Translations under genes and position numbers: made by a program | Assembly: GCF_027172205.1 (NCBI RefSeq) | Contig: NC_070613.1 | Location: 20,796,001 to 20,860,000, forward strand | Source of the DNA: Podarcis raffonei | Taxonomy: Eukaryota; Chordata; Lepidosauria; Squamata; Lacertidae | Reading direction: 5' to 3' | DNA length: 64,000 bases | Shown here: positions 11,925 to 24,500 of the stretch, piece after piece | Numbering within the stretch: the stretch's first letter is position 1 | How the letters are laid out: the number at the start of each line of letters is the position of its first letter | Notes under the pieces: generated by a model | Database searches by the model: none | What the model saw: the letters and a program-made list of their open reading frames with translations, nothing else | What the model was told of the DNA's origin: nothing

Positions 11925-12896
11925 GAGGCACCTTAGTTCTCAAACGCCTTGGTGCTCAAACACCTTGGTTCCCAAATGCCAAAAAACCCGGAAGTAAGTG
12001 TTTTTTGGAAGCCGAACATCCGATGTGGCTGTCGGCTATTGTTTCTGGAGCGCCTTCACCTATCAGAAGCTGTGCCTTGGTTTTTGAACATTTGAGAAGT
12101 TAAATGGACTTCCGGAACAGATTAAATTTAGTACTTTTGTTTTTGCTATTTCTTTTGCGTTTTTGTTTATGAGGCTTTTTTGGTTAATTTGTTTTTGTGA
12201 CTGTGTGGAACCCAGTTCAGCTACTCATTGAGTGAGTGAGTGAGTGAGTGAGTGAGTGAGTGACTGCAGAAATGGATAACACAGACAACCCCATCCAAAC
12301 AATGTCAGGTAAGAAAAAAATAATAATTTTAATTTTTATCATCTACAAAATTGTCTTATTTATTTTATAGTACAGTACGCTGATTATTGCTTTCATTTTA
12401 TGGATCAATTGTATCGTTAGATAGTAAAATTCATGTTAAATTTCTGTTTTAGGGATTGTTTTTAAAAGTCTGGAACAGATTAATCCATTTTGCATTACTT
12501 TCTATGGGAAAGTGGCGGGGTGAGCTCCCGTCGTTCGGTCCCAGCTCCTGCCCACCTAGCAGTTCGAAAGCACCCCTAAGTGCAAATAGATAAATAGGTA
12601 CCGCTTTATAGCGGGAAGGTAAACAGCGTTTCCGTGTGCTGCGCAGGTGCTGGCTCGCCAGCTGCAGCTTCGTCACGCTGGCCACGTGACCCGGAAGTGT
12701 CTTCGGACGGCACCGGCTCACGGCCTCTTAAGTGAGATGAGCGCACAACCCTAGAGTCGGACACGACTGGCCTGTACGGGCAGGGGTACCTTTACCTTTA
12801 CCTTCTATGGGAAAGCGCGCCTTGGTTTTGGAAAGCTTTGGTTTTGGAACGGACTTCTGGAACGGATTAAGTTTGAGAACCAAGGTACCACTGTAC
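11925..12896. mobile_element. Tigger-like element carrying a Sauria SINE and a GAGT repeat
   Basis: Left part GGCACCTTAGTTCTCAAACG (eroded terminus), right terminus AACCAAGGTACCACTGTA. Inside: CAGTTCAGCTACTC.. region, a (GAGT)n run at about 12230-12262 and the SINE at 12513-12807. Confidence 0.55.
12513..12807 (+). mobile_element. Sauria-type SINE inserted in a Tigger-like element
   Basis: Lacks the tRNA head; starts at GTGGCGGGGTGAGCTCCCG and ends TTTACCTTTACC. A repeated phrase (TTTCTATGGGAAAG / CTTCTATGGGAAAG) on each side is the likely target duplication. Confidence 0.85.
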
Positions 12897-14124
12897 TGAT
12901 ATGCTTTCCACCCCAGGATCCATCCTCATTTATTTATTCCCTGCAAACAAATCACAATGGAAGCTCTATGAAAAGCCAATGTATAATCTCCTGTCAAACA
13001 AATCAGAATGAATTTTTAATAAACAGGAAGCCAGAGATGGCTAAGTCTTCACAGCAAAAGAGAATCCTGTTGTGGACATCGGCTGTCATCAAGTGAGACA
13101 ATGAAGTGGTCCTAATTATTTGAAGGGCAGAAAGCTACATTTGGGGAGGAATGTAGTCATCTAGTCTTTATGGGGTTAGATTTCATACTTATTCTTATAA
13201 GACAGAGTAAACCTCCAGCTTTTTGAGTTTTCTCCCCAATTCTTTCCAGCTTCTGTTTATAAACATCCTGTTTTGGCTGGCCTAGATATATAAATTGAGC
13301 AGCTGCACTCACTTTACTCCTTACAAAAGACGTTCCTGTGTAAAATGAGCTTTTCTCTTTTATTAGGAGCTATCGAAGAAAGTCCAATAAAAATAAAAAT
13401 ATCCCACTCACATCCCATCCCTCTGTGAAGTATTTCACACTTGCATTGTTTGCAAGAGGCTGTTTATGTTAATGTCAAGCAATTGTTGTGTAAGCGCCTA
13501 TACTTTGCCCTTTGCAGAAATTTCAACCTGGTCTATTTCTGCACTGTGCTATTGACATTTAAAACAACAATTTTAATTCCTTACTCCCCAGGACAATTTT
13601 TCTATAATGACAAATCGTAATTGAGTATCAGTACATTAAGGCGTGAGATGATTATCGGAACCAGTTTGCAGAAACAGCTACCAACAGTTTAGGAATGCAG
13701 CAGTTCTGCTACGGCAAGAGCAGGGGACGGAGGCATCCTCCCTTTGAGATGGAATGCACAGAGTCTCTTCCTTTAACTGATGACTAACAATGTAGTCACA
13801 GCGTAATGAACCTGAGGATCCTCCCAGCTCCCACACAAACAAGGTGTTTTCAGAAGAGCATGGAAGCTCTCCTGTTTGCACACCAGCATTTTGTTTCTGA
13901 CGGTGGCTAACCAGATGCCTCTGGAAAGTTTTGTAAAATTGTACCCGGGGTTATTTCAGATTTGCTATTTCTGGATAGGCGTCCGTCACATACCATAAAA
14001 TTCAGGCTGCACAATTAAAGTTGATATGGTGCTCTTGCACAACAAAAACACTCCCCCCCACACGCCAGAAAAGGTAGAATTTTGGGATAAGGGGATTGAT
14101 GGGCAATTGCACTGGAAAGTGCAG

Positions 14125-14465
14125 AATAATTTATTGATTAAATGTATATACCTACTTATTGATTTATTGATTAAATATATATACCTACAAGGATCACCGG
14201 GCAGTTTACAATATAAAAACACAAAAGTACATAATGTAATAACAAACAAAGCAATCCCCCTGCCCCTCACCTTTTCCGGATTGAGAGAGTCATCTGACCA
14301 GTGAGGGGGCCCAGCTCCTTAAAAAAAAAAGATCAGGGGCCCCCCAGTGCCTTGGCCCCAAGGAGCTGGCGCTCTGGCCCCACACAGTTCATAAGGCCGG
14401 GGTGAAGAGGGATGTTTTCACCTGGCACCTATAAATATGTAATGAAGGTGCCAGGCTTTGAAATT
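14125..14465 (-). mobile_element. LINE 3' end (L2/CR1-like), reverse, diverged
   Basis: Shares GGGCAGTTTACAATATAAAAAC and TTTTCACCTGGCACCTATAA..GTAATGAAGGTG with 61500-61640. Confidence 0.45.
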
Positions 14466-15916
14466 CCTGAAGTAACATGCTTCAGCTAAGTGGTAATTCC
14501 ACTTGCTCTACTCATGTTCTCTGGGACACATATGCCTGCAAATATGCATATTTATCCTAAGTATATCATATAGCATTAAGACCAGTCTTTTATTAAAGAA
14601 AAAAAAAGGTGCCGGAACTCAGTTTGGCTGGATTCATGCCTTATTGAAATTATGGAAATTATGGAAATTATGAAATTATGAAACAATTGTTATGCCTCCC
14701 GATAAAACGAAAAGAAGATATTATTATGGAAAAACTAATATTGAACCATCTTCAATAAAAGCATCCTGGGCACATTGAAAAAAAGTAGCTGAATAACTTT
14801 GTAGGTGTAAATAAAGCACATCCTATAAGTTTCTATAAGCAGTTAGCAACACTCAAGTAAAATATTAACTGCTCAACGACTTTATGATTTCAGATAACTT
14901 CAGGTGTGCATGCATTAGAGATATATACACCACCTATGTGTGATGGGGGCAAACTGGTTCTGGGTGCCCATTTCTCCAAAACATTGTCAATAAAAGTTAT
15001 GTTCGAATTAATCAGCTACAGAACAGAATGTTATCTTTTCCAAGTTTACATATTTAAGATATACCAACAACAAACACAAGTACATATAAATAAAGCCCAT
15101 GCTTTTTTTTAAAATGTGCTTCTCCATTTTGTTTGTTTCTGCAACCAATACTTCCTCTGTTTAATAACACCTACCTTAGGCATTGATTTCCCAGGTTCCA
15201 TGTTCTCTTTATAAGGATCAGTTATCAGTTACACTGTCAACGAATCCCCAGTCCTTACTCTCTGTACAAAAGTCTATGGCTTCCTTAGTTGTTCTTCATA
15301 TTTTCTAGACGCATTCAGGCTAGGCTGTCTGGTTATACCAGAACAGGCATCATGCTTAATTGGCAAGTAAACAGCACGTGGTTTTGTACACTGTATTTCA
15401 ACAGTCAGAGATTGCAGAAGCTAATGAAACATGAATAAGATTTAGAAAGATAAAATTGCCGTGGCAGAAGCAGCAGCCTCAGACCACCAAATGAATAATG
15501 AGATGCTAGGCAAGATAAATAAATCTTACTTTTTTAGCACAGTGCATAACACTATCATAATTATAAGTGTCCCATATTGTAATAGGCATAGATTGGTTTT
15601 ACTGGTCAGTTGCTGTAACTCATATATGTTAAGGGAGCTACAGAAAGAGAGCCAGTTGTCAGTATATGTCATCTCCACCCTGACCAACCGAAAGCGTTCC
15701 TCAGTGTCAAACTAGATAGGATGCTAAATGTATAATTGCCAGTCATGTCCCTGTGTGCTTTTAAAATAAGAAGTAATCAACTTTTTGTGGGTTGAGGGCT
15801 GCATCCCTTGGGGCAAAGTGGTGGTGGTGGGCAGAGCTGTAGCTACAGGGGGGACTATCCAGGTTGTTTGCCCAAGGCGAAGCCTCCAGAGGGACACAAT
15901 TGAGGTTCCCGGCCTG

Positions 15917-15962
15917 TGTGTGTGTGTGTGTGTGCGCGGTGTGTGTGTGTGTGCGTGCGTGC
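15917..15962 (+). repeat. (GT)n microsatellite, interrupted
   Basis: Two GT runs separated by GCGCG, inside a GC-rich 15.8-16.6 kb stretch. Confidence 0.9.
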
Positions 15963-16829
15963 ACAAAAGCGCATGGGGGGTGCCCAGCTGGGTCTTTGAC
16001 CTGGGTGAAATAAAGCCTAGTTTTGCCCCTGGTGGGGGGACTCACATAGCAGTCAGCAGCTATCCATTTCTATTTCCCTCCTCATGCTTGCTCTCAGCGG
16101 TGGAGCAAACCAATCGGGCGCCTGGAGCAGCGCTCGTGACCGCAGGGTGGAGCCAGTTGCCCATGGGGGCGGGGACAGTCGCCTGCGGGGCCTCCAAGGA
16201 GTTTGCCTGCCTCCTCCCACTCAGCCACCCTACAGCTGAGGGGGAGGTGGTGGGCAGACCGTTTGGGGCAGGGCTGATCCTGTGGACGCCCAAGCCACTG
16301 CGTCACTCCCAGGAGAGACGTGTGGCTCGGGTGCGCTGCAGGCCCTGCGCTGAGTGCCGCCCGGCATTTTGTCACCCCCTCAGTGGTGACACCCGGGCCG
16401 ACCCGCCCCCATCGCACCCCCTTCCTCCGCCCCTGCCCCACGCTCCCTCTCCCTGCCCTACCCTCCTCCCTGTGACTCGCAGCCTATTCATCCATTCTGC
16501 CCCACACCCCACAAACATCAATTCATACAAGCACAGAAAAACACACAGGCCACCTCCCCCCCCCCCAAGCAAGTTTGTAATTTGATCTGCTGGTGTGCGC
16601 ATTTGAGACCAACATTGTGCATGTGCAAATGACAGCTTCGTGATTAGAAGTGGCGAGGGGGAGGGGTTGTAGACATGGGGAGACCAAACAGGTGATGTAC
16701 ATTGGATAAAGACATCTCTGCCCCATCTCTGGTGTGCACAGAAACTTGCAACCGTGACTTGAAATGCAGCGGTGGTAGGGCAAACTTTTATGGTTGGGTG
16801 GCCATCTGTTATGGATGCTTTAGTTGAGA

Positions 16830-16905
16830 TTCCTGCATTGCAGGGGGTTGGACTGGATGACCCTAAGAGCCCTTTCAGCTCTATAATTCTATGAGTCTAA
16901 GCCAC
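16830..16905 (+). mobile_element. CR1 LINE 3' end
   Basis: GCATTGCAGGGGGTTGGACTGGATGACC ... CTATAATTCTATGAG, the standard CR1 tail. A second copy lies at 33330-33420. Confidence 0.7.
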
Positions 16906-16984
16906 TAATGTGTACACAGCCTCAGTTTCTTGGAAAGAGCACAAAGAAACCTATAGTTTCCATTTCAGTCTCTGCTTGTTGTCA

Positions 16985-17880
16985 GAATGAATGCTCCCCA
17001 CATTAAATGGGGGGCACCCTTTGCGTGGTCGTGCGCAGCTCCCTGGACCCTATGTGGCACCATTAGAACAGGCTTGGCTTCGCCTTCCCCAGATGGGATA
17101 CCTGGAGGTCTCCGCCTACCTCAGCCAGCTGCCCAATCCCGCCTGGGGAGACGTTCCCAAGGTGATAAGGCCAGGTAGGGGGAGGGACCACCCTGCCCAC
17201 ACAATAGGGGGAAGATCTTATCTGGGAATTGTCAGTTGGCTCCAGAGCTTCTCCCACCCTACCCATCCTCAGTTAAGACTTCTTTTGCAGGTTAACCTTT
17301 TCTCCACAGGTACGCGGGCCCTGCTACTGTAAGGTCGCTGTTGAAGGGCTGGAAAGGAATTATCCTGCATTGGCAGGTTTGCCTTTCCTGTGGCAAAACG
17401 TCACAACTTTGGCGGTATCAGGCCTTGGGAGGAATCCTTTAGTCTATCTTCCCTAAATGGGGGTGGGGGTGTAGCGGTGACCCACGCCCCCCTTCTCTTT
17501 GCGGCGGCAATCCCAGGGTTCCCCGTTAAAGGGGTTGTTTTGAGCGGAGGCTTTGGCTGTACGCCTAGATGTCATCATTGCTCTCCCCTGCGATGACGGC
17601 GTAATGGGGGTGGGTTATCTCTGCTTGAACATATGTTCTCCAGAGCCAGCCTATCCCCCCCCACACACACTCTGGATAACCCTGATGTTCCCCAGATCCT
17701 CGGTGGGGGACTGGGAGGGATAAACGCCCAATGCCTGAGCCAAGGTCTACCCTCATCTGAAACATAATAAAGTTGTGGCCACTTTTAATCCCATAGCATG
17801 TTGTCTTGAGTCGTTATTCCACACGGGGGCCGCCCAGGGTTTGGGGGACTCCGCCTGTCCACGCAAATCTAAGTGTCAGG
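16985..17880 (+). mobile_element. LTR-like fossil (weak)
   Basis: GC-rich stretch ending in a block (AATGCCTGAGCC ... AATAAAGTTGTGGCC) shared with 27820-27880. A polyadenylation signal followed by an R/U5-like segment suggests an LTR. Ends are not resolved and no duplication was found. Confidence 0.3.
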
Positions 17881-18074
17881 TTTGTATACAGGTATTTTCT
17901 GTTGGCCACATCAGCAGAATTTTTGGCACATTTCTCTGCCACAGTACACCCCCCCTTTCATTGTTTCTGTTGTTGTAGTCACCATTATTAATATGCATTT
18001 ACTAGCTTTGTATAAAAGTACTTTTCTGAGAACTTGGGACTTTTTGGTTGCACAAGTACCATAAACCTATCAGT

Positions 18075-18250
18075 TTTCAAATAATTCAGGTTAAGAACTT
18101 TGCTTCAGGATGAGAACAGAAATCGTGCTCTGGCAGCGCTGTGGCAGCAGGAGGCCCCATTAGCTAAAGTGGTGCTTCAGGTTAAGAACAGTTTCAGGTT
18201 AAGAACGGACCTCCGGAACGAATTAAGTACTTAACCCGAGGTACCACTGT
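18075..18250. mobile_element. Tigger-like MITE, 5'-truncated
   Basis: Matches 11500-11672 (AAGAACTTTGCTTCAGGATGAG ... GAGGTACCACTGTA) but the left terminus is missing. Confidence 0.65.
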
Positions 18251-21041
18251 AGAGCAATATGTGATGATAAATAATTTATATCCCCTACTCCACTCTTACA
18301 AATCTTCATACTACCACAAAAATTACCGTATACAGCTGCACAGATCTCTCTGGTAACGTCAAGAACAGAGTACATAGGCACTGCACATCCTCTGTTGTTT
18401 TTATTCAGTGTCTGGCATTTAGGGGTGAATTTCTGTGCACATAAAAGTTAACTAATAAGGCCAATGTTCACTAACATACCTCTCCTATGATGCTCAGTGG
18501 AACAAAAAATGTCAGTCATATCAGAACAGTCTATCTGTATATTCATATTGTTTACATGTTTTCAAGCCACTTTACTAGAAATGACTGGTTGGCTGGGCCT
18601 TAATTAGACATCTACAGGAACATGTCTTAGAAAACATTGATCTGGCCATGATCAAGTCATCTGTGTGCTGTAACTTATGCATGGTTTATTCTAACATGCA
18701 GCTAGACACATTCTGTGCTGTGTAGAAGAAGAAAAAGAGGAAGTGTGTGAAATAATTTTTTGTGCAGTTGCGCATATGAGTGAACCAAAGAGAACTTGCC
18801 CCAAACCTGTATCTTCGCATCCAGTGAATTCTTCTTTTATGTACCTATATTTTCCTTGCCACCAATGATTTCCTCAGCCTTGCAGTCTATTTCTTCCTTT
18901 ATTTTGCTGATAATTTTCATTTCTCCACCCCTTCCTTTCCCTTCCTTTTGCTTACTAAAAGTTTGAGGAGGGGGAACTACTATTGCAGTGGGGGGGGGTG
19001 TAGTTTAGAATAAGCCCTGCTGCACTCTGTCCTCAGTAAGTAGGCCTTATTCCACCCACATTTGGGGTATCAATGACACAATGTGACTTCTTCCATTTCT
19101 AGGCTACCTTTCTCCATTATAAAGGAGGACTCAGGGCATGCTACAAACTTGGCAAACCATTAGCAAATCCAGTGTAATGGAACAGACATACTCACTGTTA
19201 AGAGGCTTCAGTGTATGAGCTACCCTCAGGAATGAGTACCCTGACTGAGATGCAGAAGGAATCCCCACTAGGGCCATGGTCAGCTCCCAAGTCCTACAGC
19301 AAGGATGGGGAGCTGGTTCCCACCCTGGCATTGCTGAGCTTCAACTCCCATCAGCCCTGACCATTGACCCTGCTGGCTGGAGCAGATAAGAATTGGAGTC
19401 CAGCAATAGCTGAAGAGCTGCAGGTTTCCCATCCCTGTTCGGCACTAAACATAAATTTCTTCCTTGTACACTCACATGTATAAGAATCTATATGTATCAG
19501 CTGAAAAAAAATGAAATATATTTTGTAATGCAATAATTCTTATTAAATTCTTTAAGAATAAATAAAGAATATTATTAGGAATAAATAATTCTCAATAATA
19601 TTAAACATACCTACAAAGAATCTTTAAAACATGCTGAGAGTCTTGTCCCCCTTCAACAAATCTCTGAAATAACACCCCTCTTTTTGTATTAAGAATAAAC
19701 ATTCCATTTAATCACATAAAAGTACACTTTATTAACTGATTAAAAACAAGTACACCTTTATTAACTGATTAAAAACAATGTAATTTATTTGAACACAAAG
19801 AGTAATAATGGTTATTTTTGATACAAAGTAGTAATAAAGCAAAATGACTTCGCTGTATAGCATAAAATTATAAAATATGCAAGTACAAAGTAGTAATGAA
19901 GGTAAAAACATCTTCCATATTAAAAATAGGGGGGGGGAATATGAACTTCACAATTTTAAACATGATATGCAAAGTTAACTAATATGGTACTTAACTAACC
20001 TCCAAAGTCTGCAAAATATAAAGTGTAATGTTAATTATACTGCATACAGACCTGGGAATGAAGGCAGCCAATGGCAGTGAGGACTGAACTCCAAATACAG
20101 CCCTTTGCTCAGTTCACTTTTTAAAAGACCCAGGAGAGGCAGAAGCAAAGCACTATGTCGTATCTCCCTTGGAAACTGTGAGCTCACAGTGAAAAATGCT
20201 ATGTATTGTAATGGTTGTTTGAATTTCCTTGATCAGTTTTCAAAAGGGAGAAGATAAACATACAAAACATACTGTAGTGGAGCAAATGACTCATAGATTA
20301 AAAAAAAATCAGAAACACATTTTACATTCATTTTAAAATCCTGTGTTTAATGTTCAAATTCAAGCTCAGCCTCTGCACCCTTTCATAAAGGGCAAGTGAT
20401 CCCCGTAAACCACTTTACTTGTCTTAAGCATGCTAAAACATTAGGAAGGGCAAACCAAGAATGCCCCAAAATGGTTCAGAGTAAGCTGTTTCAGGACTCT
20501 CTGGGCTTATCAACCTTTCCTCTGCTCTTTCCATGCTGTACTTTAAAGCTCCATGTCCCAGCACCCCTTTATTTTTTTACTGTGGAGCTTTCCCCATGAA
20601 AACCTGCATTTTAGCACTCAATCAGAGCAAACTTCAACCCACTGAAAGCCTGAATTGACATGTGCACCGACTGAGAGCTAAAGAGTGGATTTTTGCAGGG
20701 AAAGCTCCAGGGCAAAAACCACACATGCTTGGAGACAGAGCTTTAAAGCACGAACCTGTGTCTGGAAAGAGTGGGTCACAAGGTAAGTATGGATAAGTCC
20801 TCACATGAAAAGCTTAACTGTCAGCAGATTTAAATGATTGTGGTAAAATAGCAGCTGGCACTAACTAAGACTATAATTACATCTATTTAGTTAATCCAAA
20901 TTATGGTTCTTGTTGAGGGTCACTATTAATAGAAAAATTAGATTTTATTTTTTTAAATGATGCAAATAAAATCAACACTGAAGCTAGGAAAAGATATTTC
21001 AGGTTACTACTTCACAGTTCATTTTCCCCTCAGGAATCACT
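18250..21041. other. Intergenic sequence downstream of PKS-B
   Basis: AT-rich, no gene recognised. A minus-strand AATAAA-type signal near 20943-20949 could serve as PKS-B polyadenylation site, about 100 bp beyond the MITE. A palindromic MITE copy lies at about 19318-19435; 19700-19780 has a short tandem repeat of AAAGTACACTTTATTAACTG-like units. Confidence 0.4.
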
Positions 21042-21043
21042 TA

Positions 21044-21567
21044 CCGTATATACTCGAGTATAAGCCAACTTTTTCAGCACATATTTTTATGCTGGAAAAG
21101 CCCCTCTCGGTTTATACTTGAGTGAGGCAGGAGTGGCGGAGGGATGAGCGGCCCGAAAGGAGCCCTTTCTCGCCGCTAGTCCTGCCGCCGCCGCCCATGT
21201 CTCGCAAGGGCAGGCACAGGAGCTGTGCTATGCCTCTCCCAACCGCGGCTCCTATGCCTGCTCTTGCGAGCGGCAAAGGCGGTGGCAGAAGGACGAGCGG
21301 CCCAGGATGCTTTTATTGAAGATGGTTCAGTATTAGTTTTTCCATAATAAGATCTTCTTTTTGTTTTATAGGGAGGCTCTTGGCAGAGGCGGCGGAGGAG
21401 GAACGAGCAGCCAGAAAGCAGCCCTTTCTTCCTCCGCTGCTGCCGCCACCAGGTTTGTGGTGTGGTGAACCGGCTTATACTCAAGTCAATAAGTTTTCCC
21501 AGTTTTTTGTGCTAAAATTTGGTGCCTCGGCTTATATTCGGGTCAGCTTATACTCAAGTACATACAG
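21044..21567. mobile_element. Tc1/mariner-like MITE overlapping the PKS-B stop codon
   Basis: 524-bp element with inverted termini (CCGTATATACTCGAGTATAA at the left; the reverse complement of the right end starts CTGTATGTACTTGAGTATAA). TA duplications flank it at 21042-21043 and 21568-21569. Its right terminus provides the last codons and the TGA of PKS-B. Rejoining the flanks without the element gives a reading frame ending EPK and TGA. Confidence 0.8.
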
Positions 21568-24500
21568 TAGGTTCCCCAGGTTCCTTAGAACATTCTTCTA
21601 AAAGCAGTGCTAAACTAAGCACTGTGCTATGAGGATCAAGAATTTTCACAAGTGGTATATCAACCTTATGTTCTATATAAATGAGATTGCGCAGAGTCAT
21701 GGCCAACATGGAATCTATGCCAAGGGACAAGAGGGGTGTATTCATTGCAATGTCACTTGGATCTGTACTAATGAGCTGACTCACCAATGATATGATATAG
21801 TCTTCAATGTTTAGTGCAGCCAAATCCTTGGAGATGGCTTGTTCAAAAAGCTCAGCCTGACTGCCAAAATGTTCTATCATAATTGTATGCAGGCGACTTT
21901 TGATTGCTGGAACTTGACGATAGTAAGTGTTGAGCATTGTTTTGAAGTTCAGCTTCACGGCAGCTTGCTGAGGGTGGTTCAGAGTTAAGCTTGTTTTAAG
22001 ATTCTCATGGATCTCATCCACTTGCAGAATTGATATACCCTTTGATTCCACCAATTTTTGAAGTTGATTTTTACCATCCAGTAGTCCCAGATTCAAGGCA
22101 CCCCAGTTGATGGATTGTCCCGACAGTCCACAGTTTCTTCTGAATTGGCAGAAAAGGTCCAGGAAGGAATTGGCAGCAGCATAGTTTGCTTGCAATGAAT
22201 TTCCAAGGAAGGAAGCAACAGATGAATAACATACAAAATAATCAAGAGCCTGTCCCTGAGTGGCGTGGTGCAGATTGATGGCACCAGCAACCTTTGGGCT
22301 TAAAACTTTCTCAAAGCTAGTGAGCGTCATATTTTCAATGCGCCCATCATGCAAAACCACAGCACCGTGGAAAACACCTTTGATTGGACACTTTGGAAAG
22401 ATTTTGCTGATTGAACTGATTGCTTTCTCAACCTCAGGCCAAAAAGTCACATTGCACTGCAGACTGATGACCTTGCTCCACTTGTTCTGAATCTGCAAAT
22501 CACTTATTTCCTTCTGTTTTTCAGTGCTGGGCTTTCTCCTTGAAAGGATCACGATGCATCCTCCTCCATTTTGAGCAATAAATCTAACAGTTTCATAGCC
22601 AAGCCCAGTGAGTCCTCCTATGACTATGTAAACAGCATTCTGCTTAAACATCTTCCGCTTTGCTTCATGCACTGGTATGTCAGAAATACACCTGTTCTGC
22701 CCATTGTTTTTCAGCACAGCAAATGAGACAGCCTTACAGGTAAAGTAGGATGTTATCGTGTCTATGCTCTCACTGTTTTCTGTCGGCTGAAAAACGGAAC
22801 AAGGCAAGTCCTTGAATTGCCTGCGTTGCATTGATTTCAACCAGTCACTGAAAGGCTTGTGGGAATGTTTCAGCGATGATTTCTGAAAAATGGTTGCAAG
22901 ACTGAGAATATGAATTTGAAAGTTTTCATGACCGCTTCCAATTAGAGATCGCAAGTGTTCAGAATGGTGGTTGCCATCGATTACCACAACATCCTGAAGA
23001 TGTGAAAGACGGGCTAAGACGTCTTTGGGTAATCTTTCTAGGAAGGGCAGAAAGACAAGGGCGTTGCATTGAGCTACTCTTTTTTCCAGGCTGCTGTCAA
23101 GTGCTGTACATAAGGTGTTCCAGCCCTGTTCCTGAGCTGACAAAGCAAGCACTTTACACAAAACCGATTGTGGTTCATCAGAAATAATGCCTAAAAATCT
23201 ATTCTGTTTCATCTTTGGTAACATCTGGTGCAAAATTTCCCATCCTATCCTGAAGAAGGAGACACAGGGTACAGTTTGAAAACATGGAAATTTCTGGGTT
23301 TTGAAACACACTGCTTCTGGAATCCTGATTCTTGAAGATGCAGCCACTGGGTAGCATGAAACAATATGATCTCCCACTTTGATCTTTTTTACATCACTGC
23401 CTGTTGCAACCACCGTTCCACTGTAGTCCAGAGCCAAGAACCTGTATTTATCAATGGTCTGTGAATTCCAGTATAATGTGTTTCCAAAGTTACAGCTGGA
23501 AACACTAACAGGATAATAGTCTTCAGAATGGATACTTATTTTCTCAACTTGCACTTCAACATTGTGATTATCAGGAGAAATCTCAATGTGGTCAGCTGGC
23601 TCAGCAAATAGATTTCTTACTTCATGAGGCTCAGAAGTGTAAAAAGTTGACAGCTCAGATTCTTGAAGAGACTGAGAAGGATCATTATAGGACTTGTCAT
23701 TAACCTGTGTACATCTAATTTCAGAAGTGTAAATTCTCCCCTGATTAATCCAGACTTCAGCATATTTATCTGCTTCATATTCTACTAAAACATCTGCTAA
23801 AACTGCTATGTCCATTGTACTTGTTGAACCCATATCAATAATCTGAAATGTGATTTCAGGAACTTCAAGAATGCAGGATCTTACCATCCCATACAAAGCC
23901 AAGCCAGGGTTAATGTGGTCTACAGTCCTGCCTGTTGCTCTATATGTAATTATCTTGATGGAACCATGACTGTTCTTCTCTCTCAATGCAACGACAAGTT
24001 GCCGGAAAGCTTCACAACATTTGGATAAGCTTGCAACAACACTCTCAGGATTTTCTCCATTTGATCTTTGAATTCCCCACATAAACAAAACATCATTGTA
24101 GTCATGTACCTCTAGCCTAATTTTGTCCTGAGCAGCTGAATTTGCACTTCCTGACACCAGTAATCGCTCCCAGTCTTCATACATCAAAAACCTAGAATCT
24201 TTATGTAAATATTTTTTGAGCTGCTGAGAAACTCCAATTTTGTCAGCAAACACTGCAGCTCTGGGTGCATCTCCTGAGGTTTGGATAATGTGGGAAGGGG
24301 TTACCTCTTTCCACTGATTTTCAAAAAGGAAAGCATCATCACTATTGGACGTTCTCTTCAGAAGAGTGAACCCAACACGTTTAATCTCAACCAAAACAGA
24401 GCCTTGTTTATCTGTGAAGCATCCACAAAATTCTAAATAGTTCTCAGTAGACTTACTTGTTTTCAGATATATCATCATTTCCTCTTCCAAAGGTCGGACA

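Larger units (their letters stand above)
12897..16830. other. PKS-A/PKS-B intergenic region, left part
   Basis: No gene seen. 12900-14125 and 14800-15780 look unique and AT-rich. 15780-16600 is GC-rich with CCCC tracts; its long open frames look compositional. A 70-bp block at about 14693-14775 recurs inverted inside the MITE at 21300-21365. A TATA-like box on the minus strand near 15208-15217 is a weak promoter candidate for PKS-A. Confidence 0.5.

Noticed and set aside
15785-16585. 266-codon plus-strand frame
   Set aside because: Low-complexity Cys/Val run from a GT microsatellite and Pro run from C tracts; no domain or splice context.
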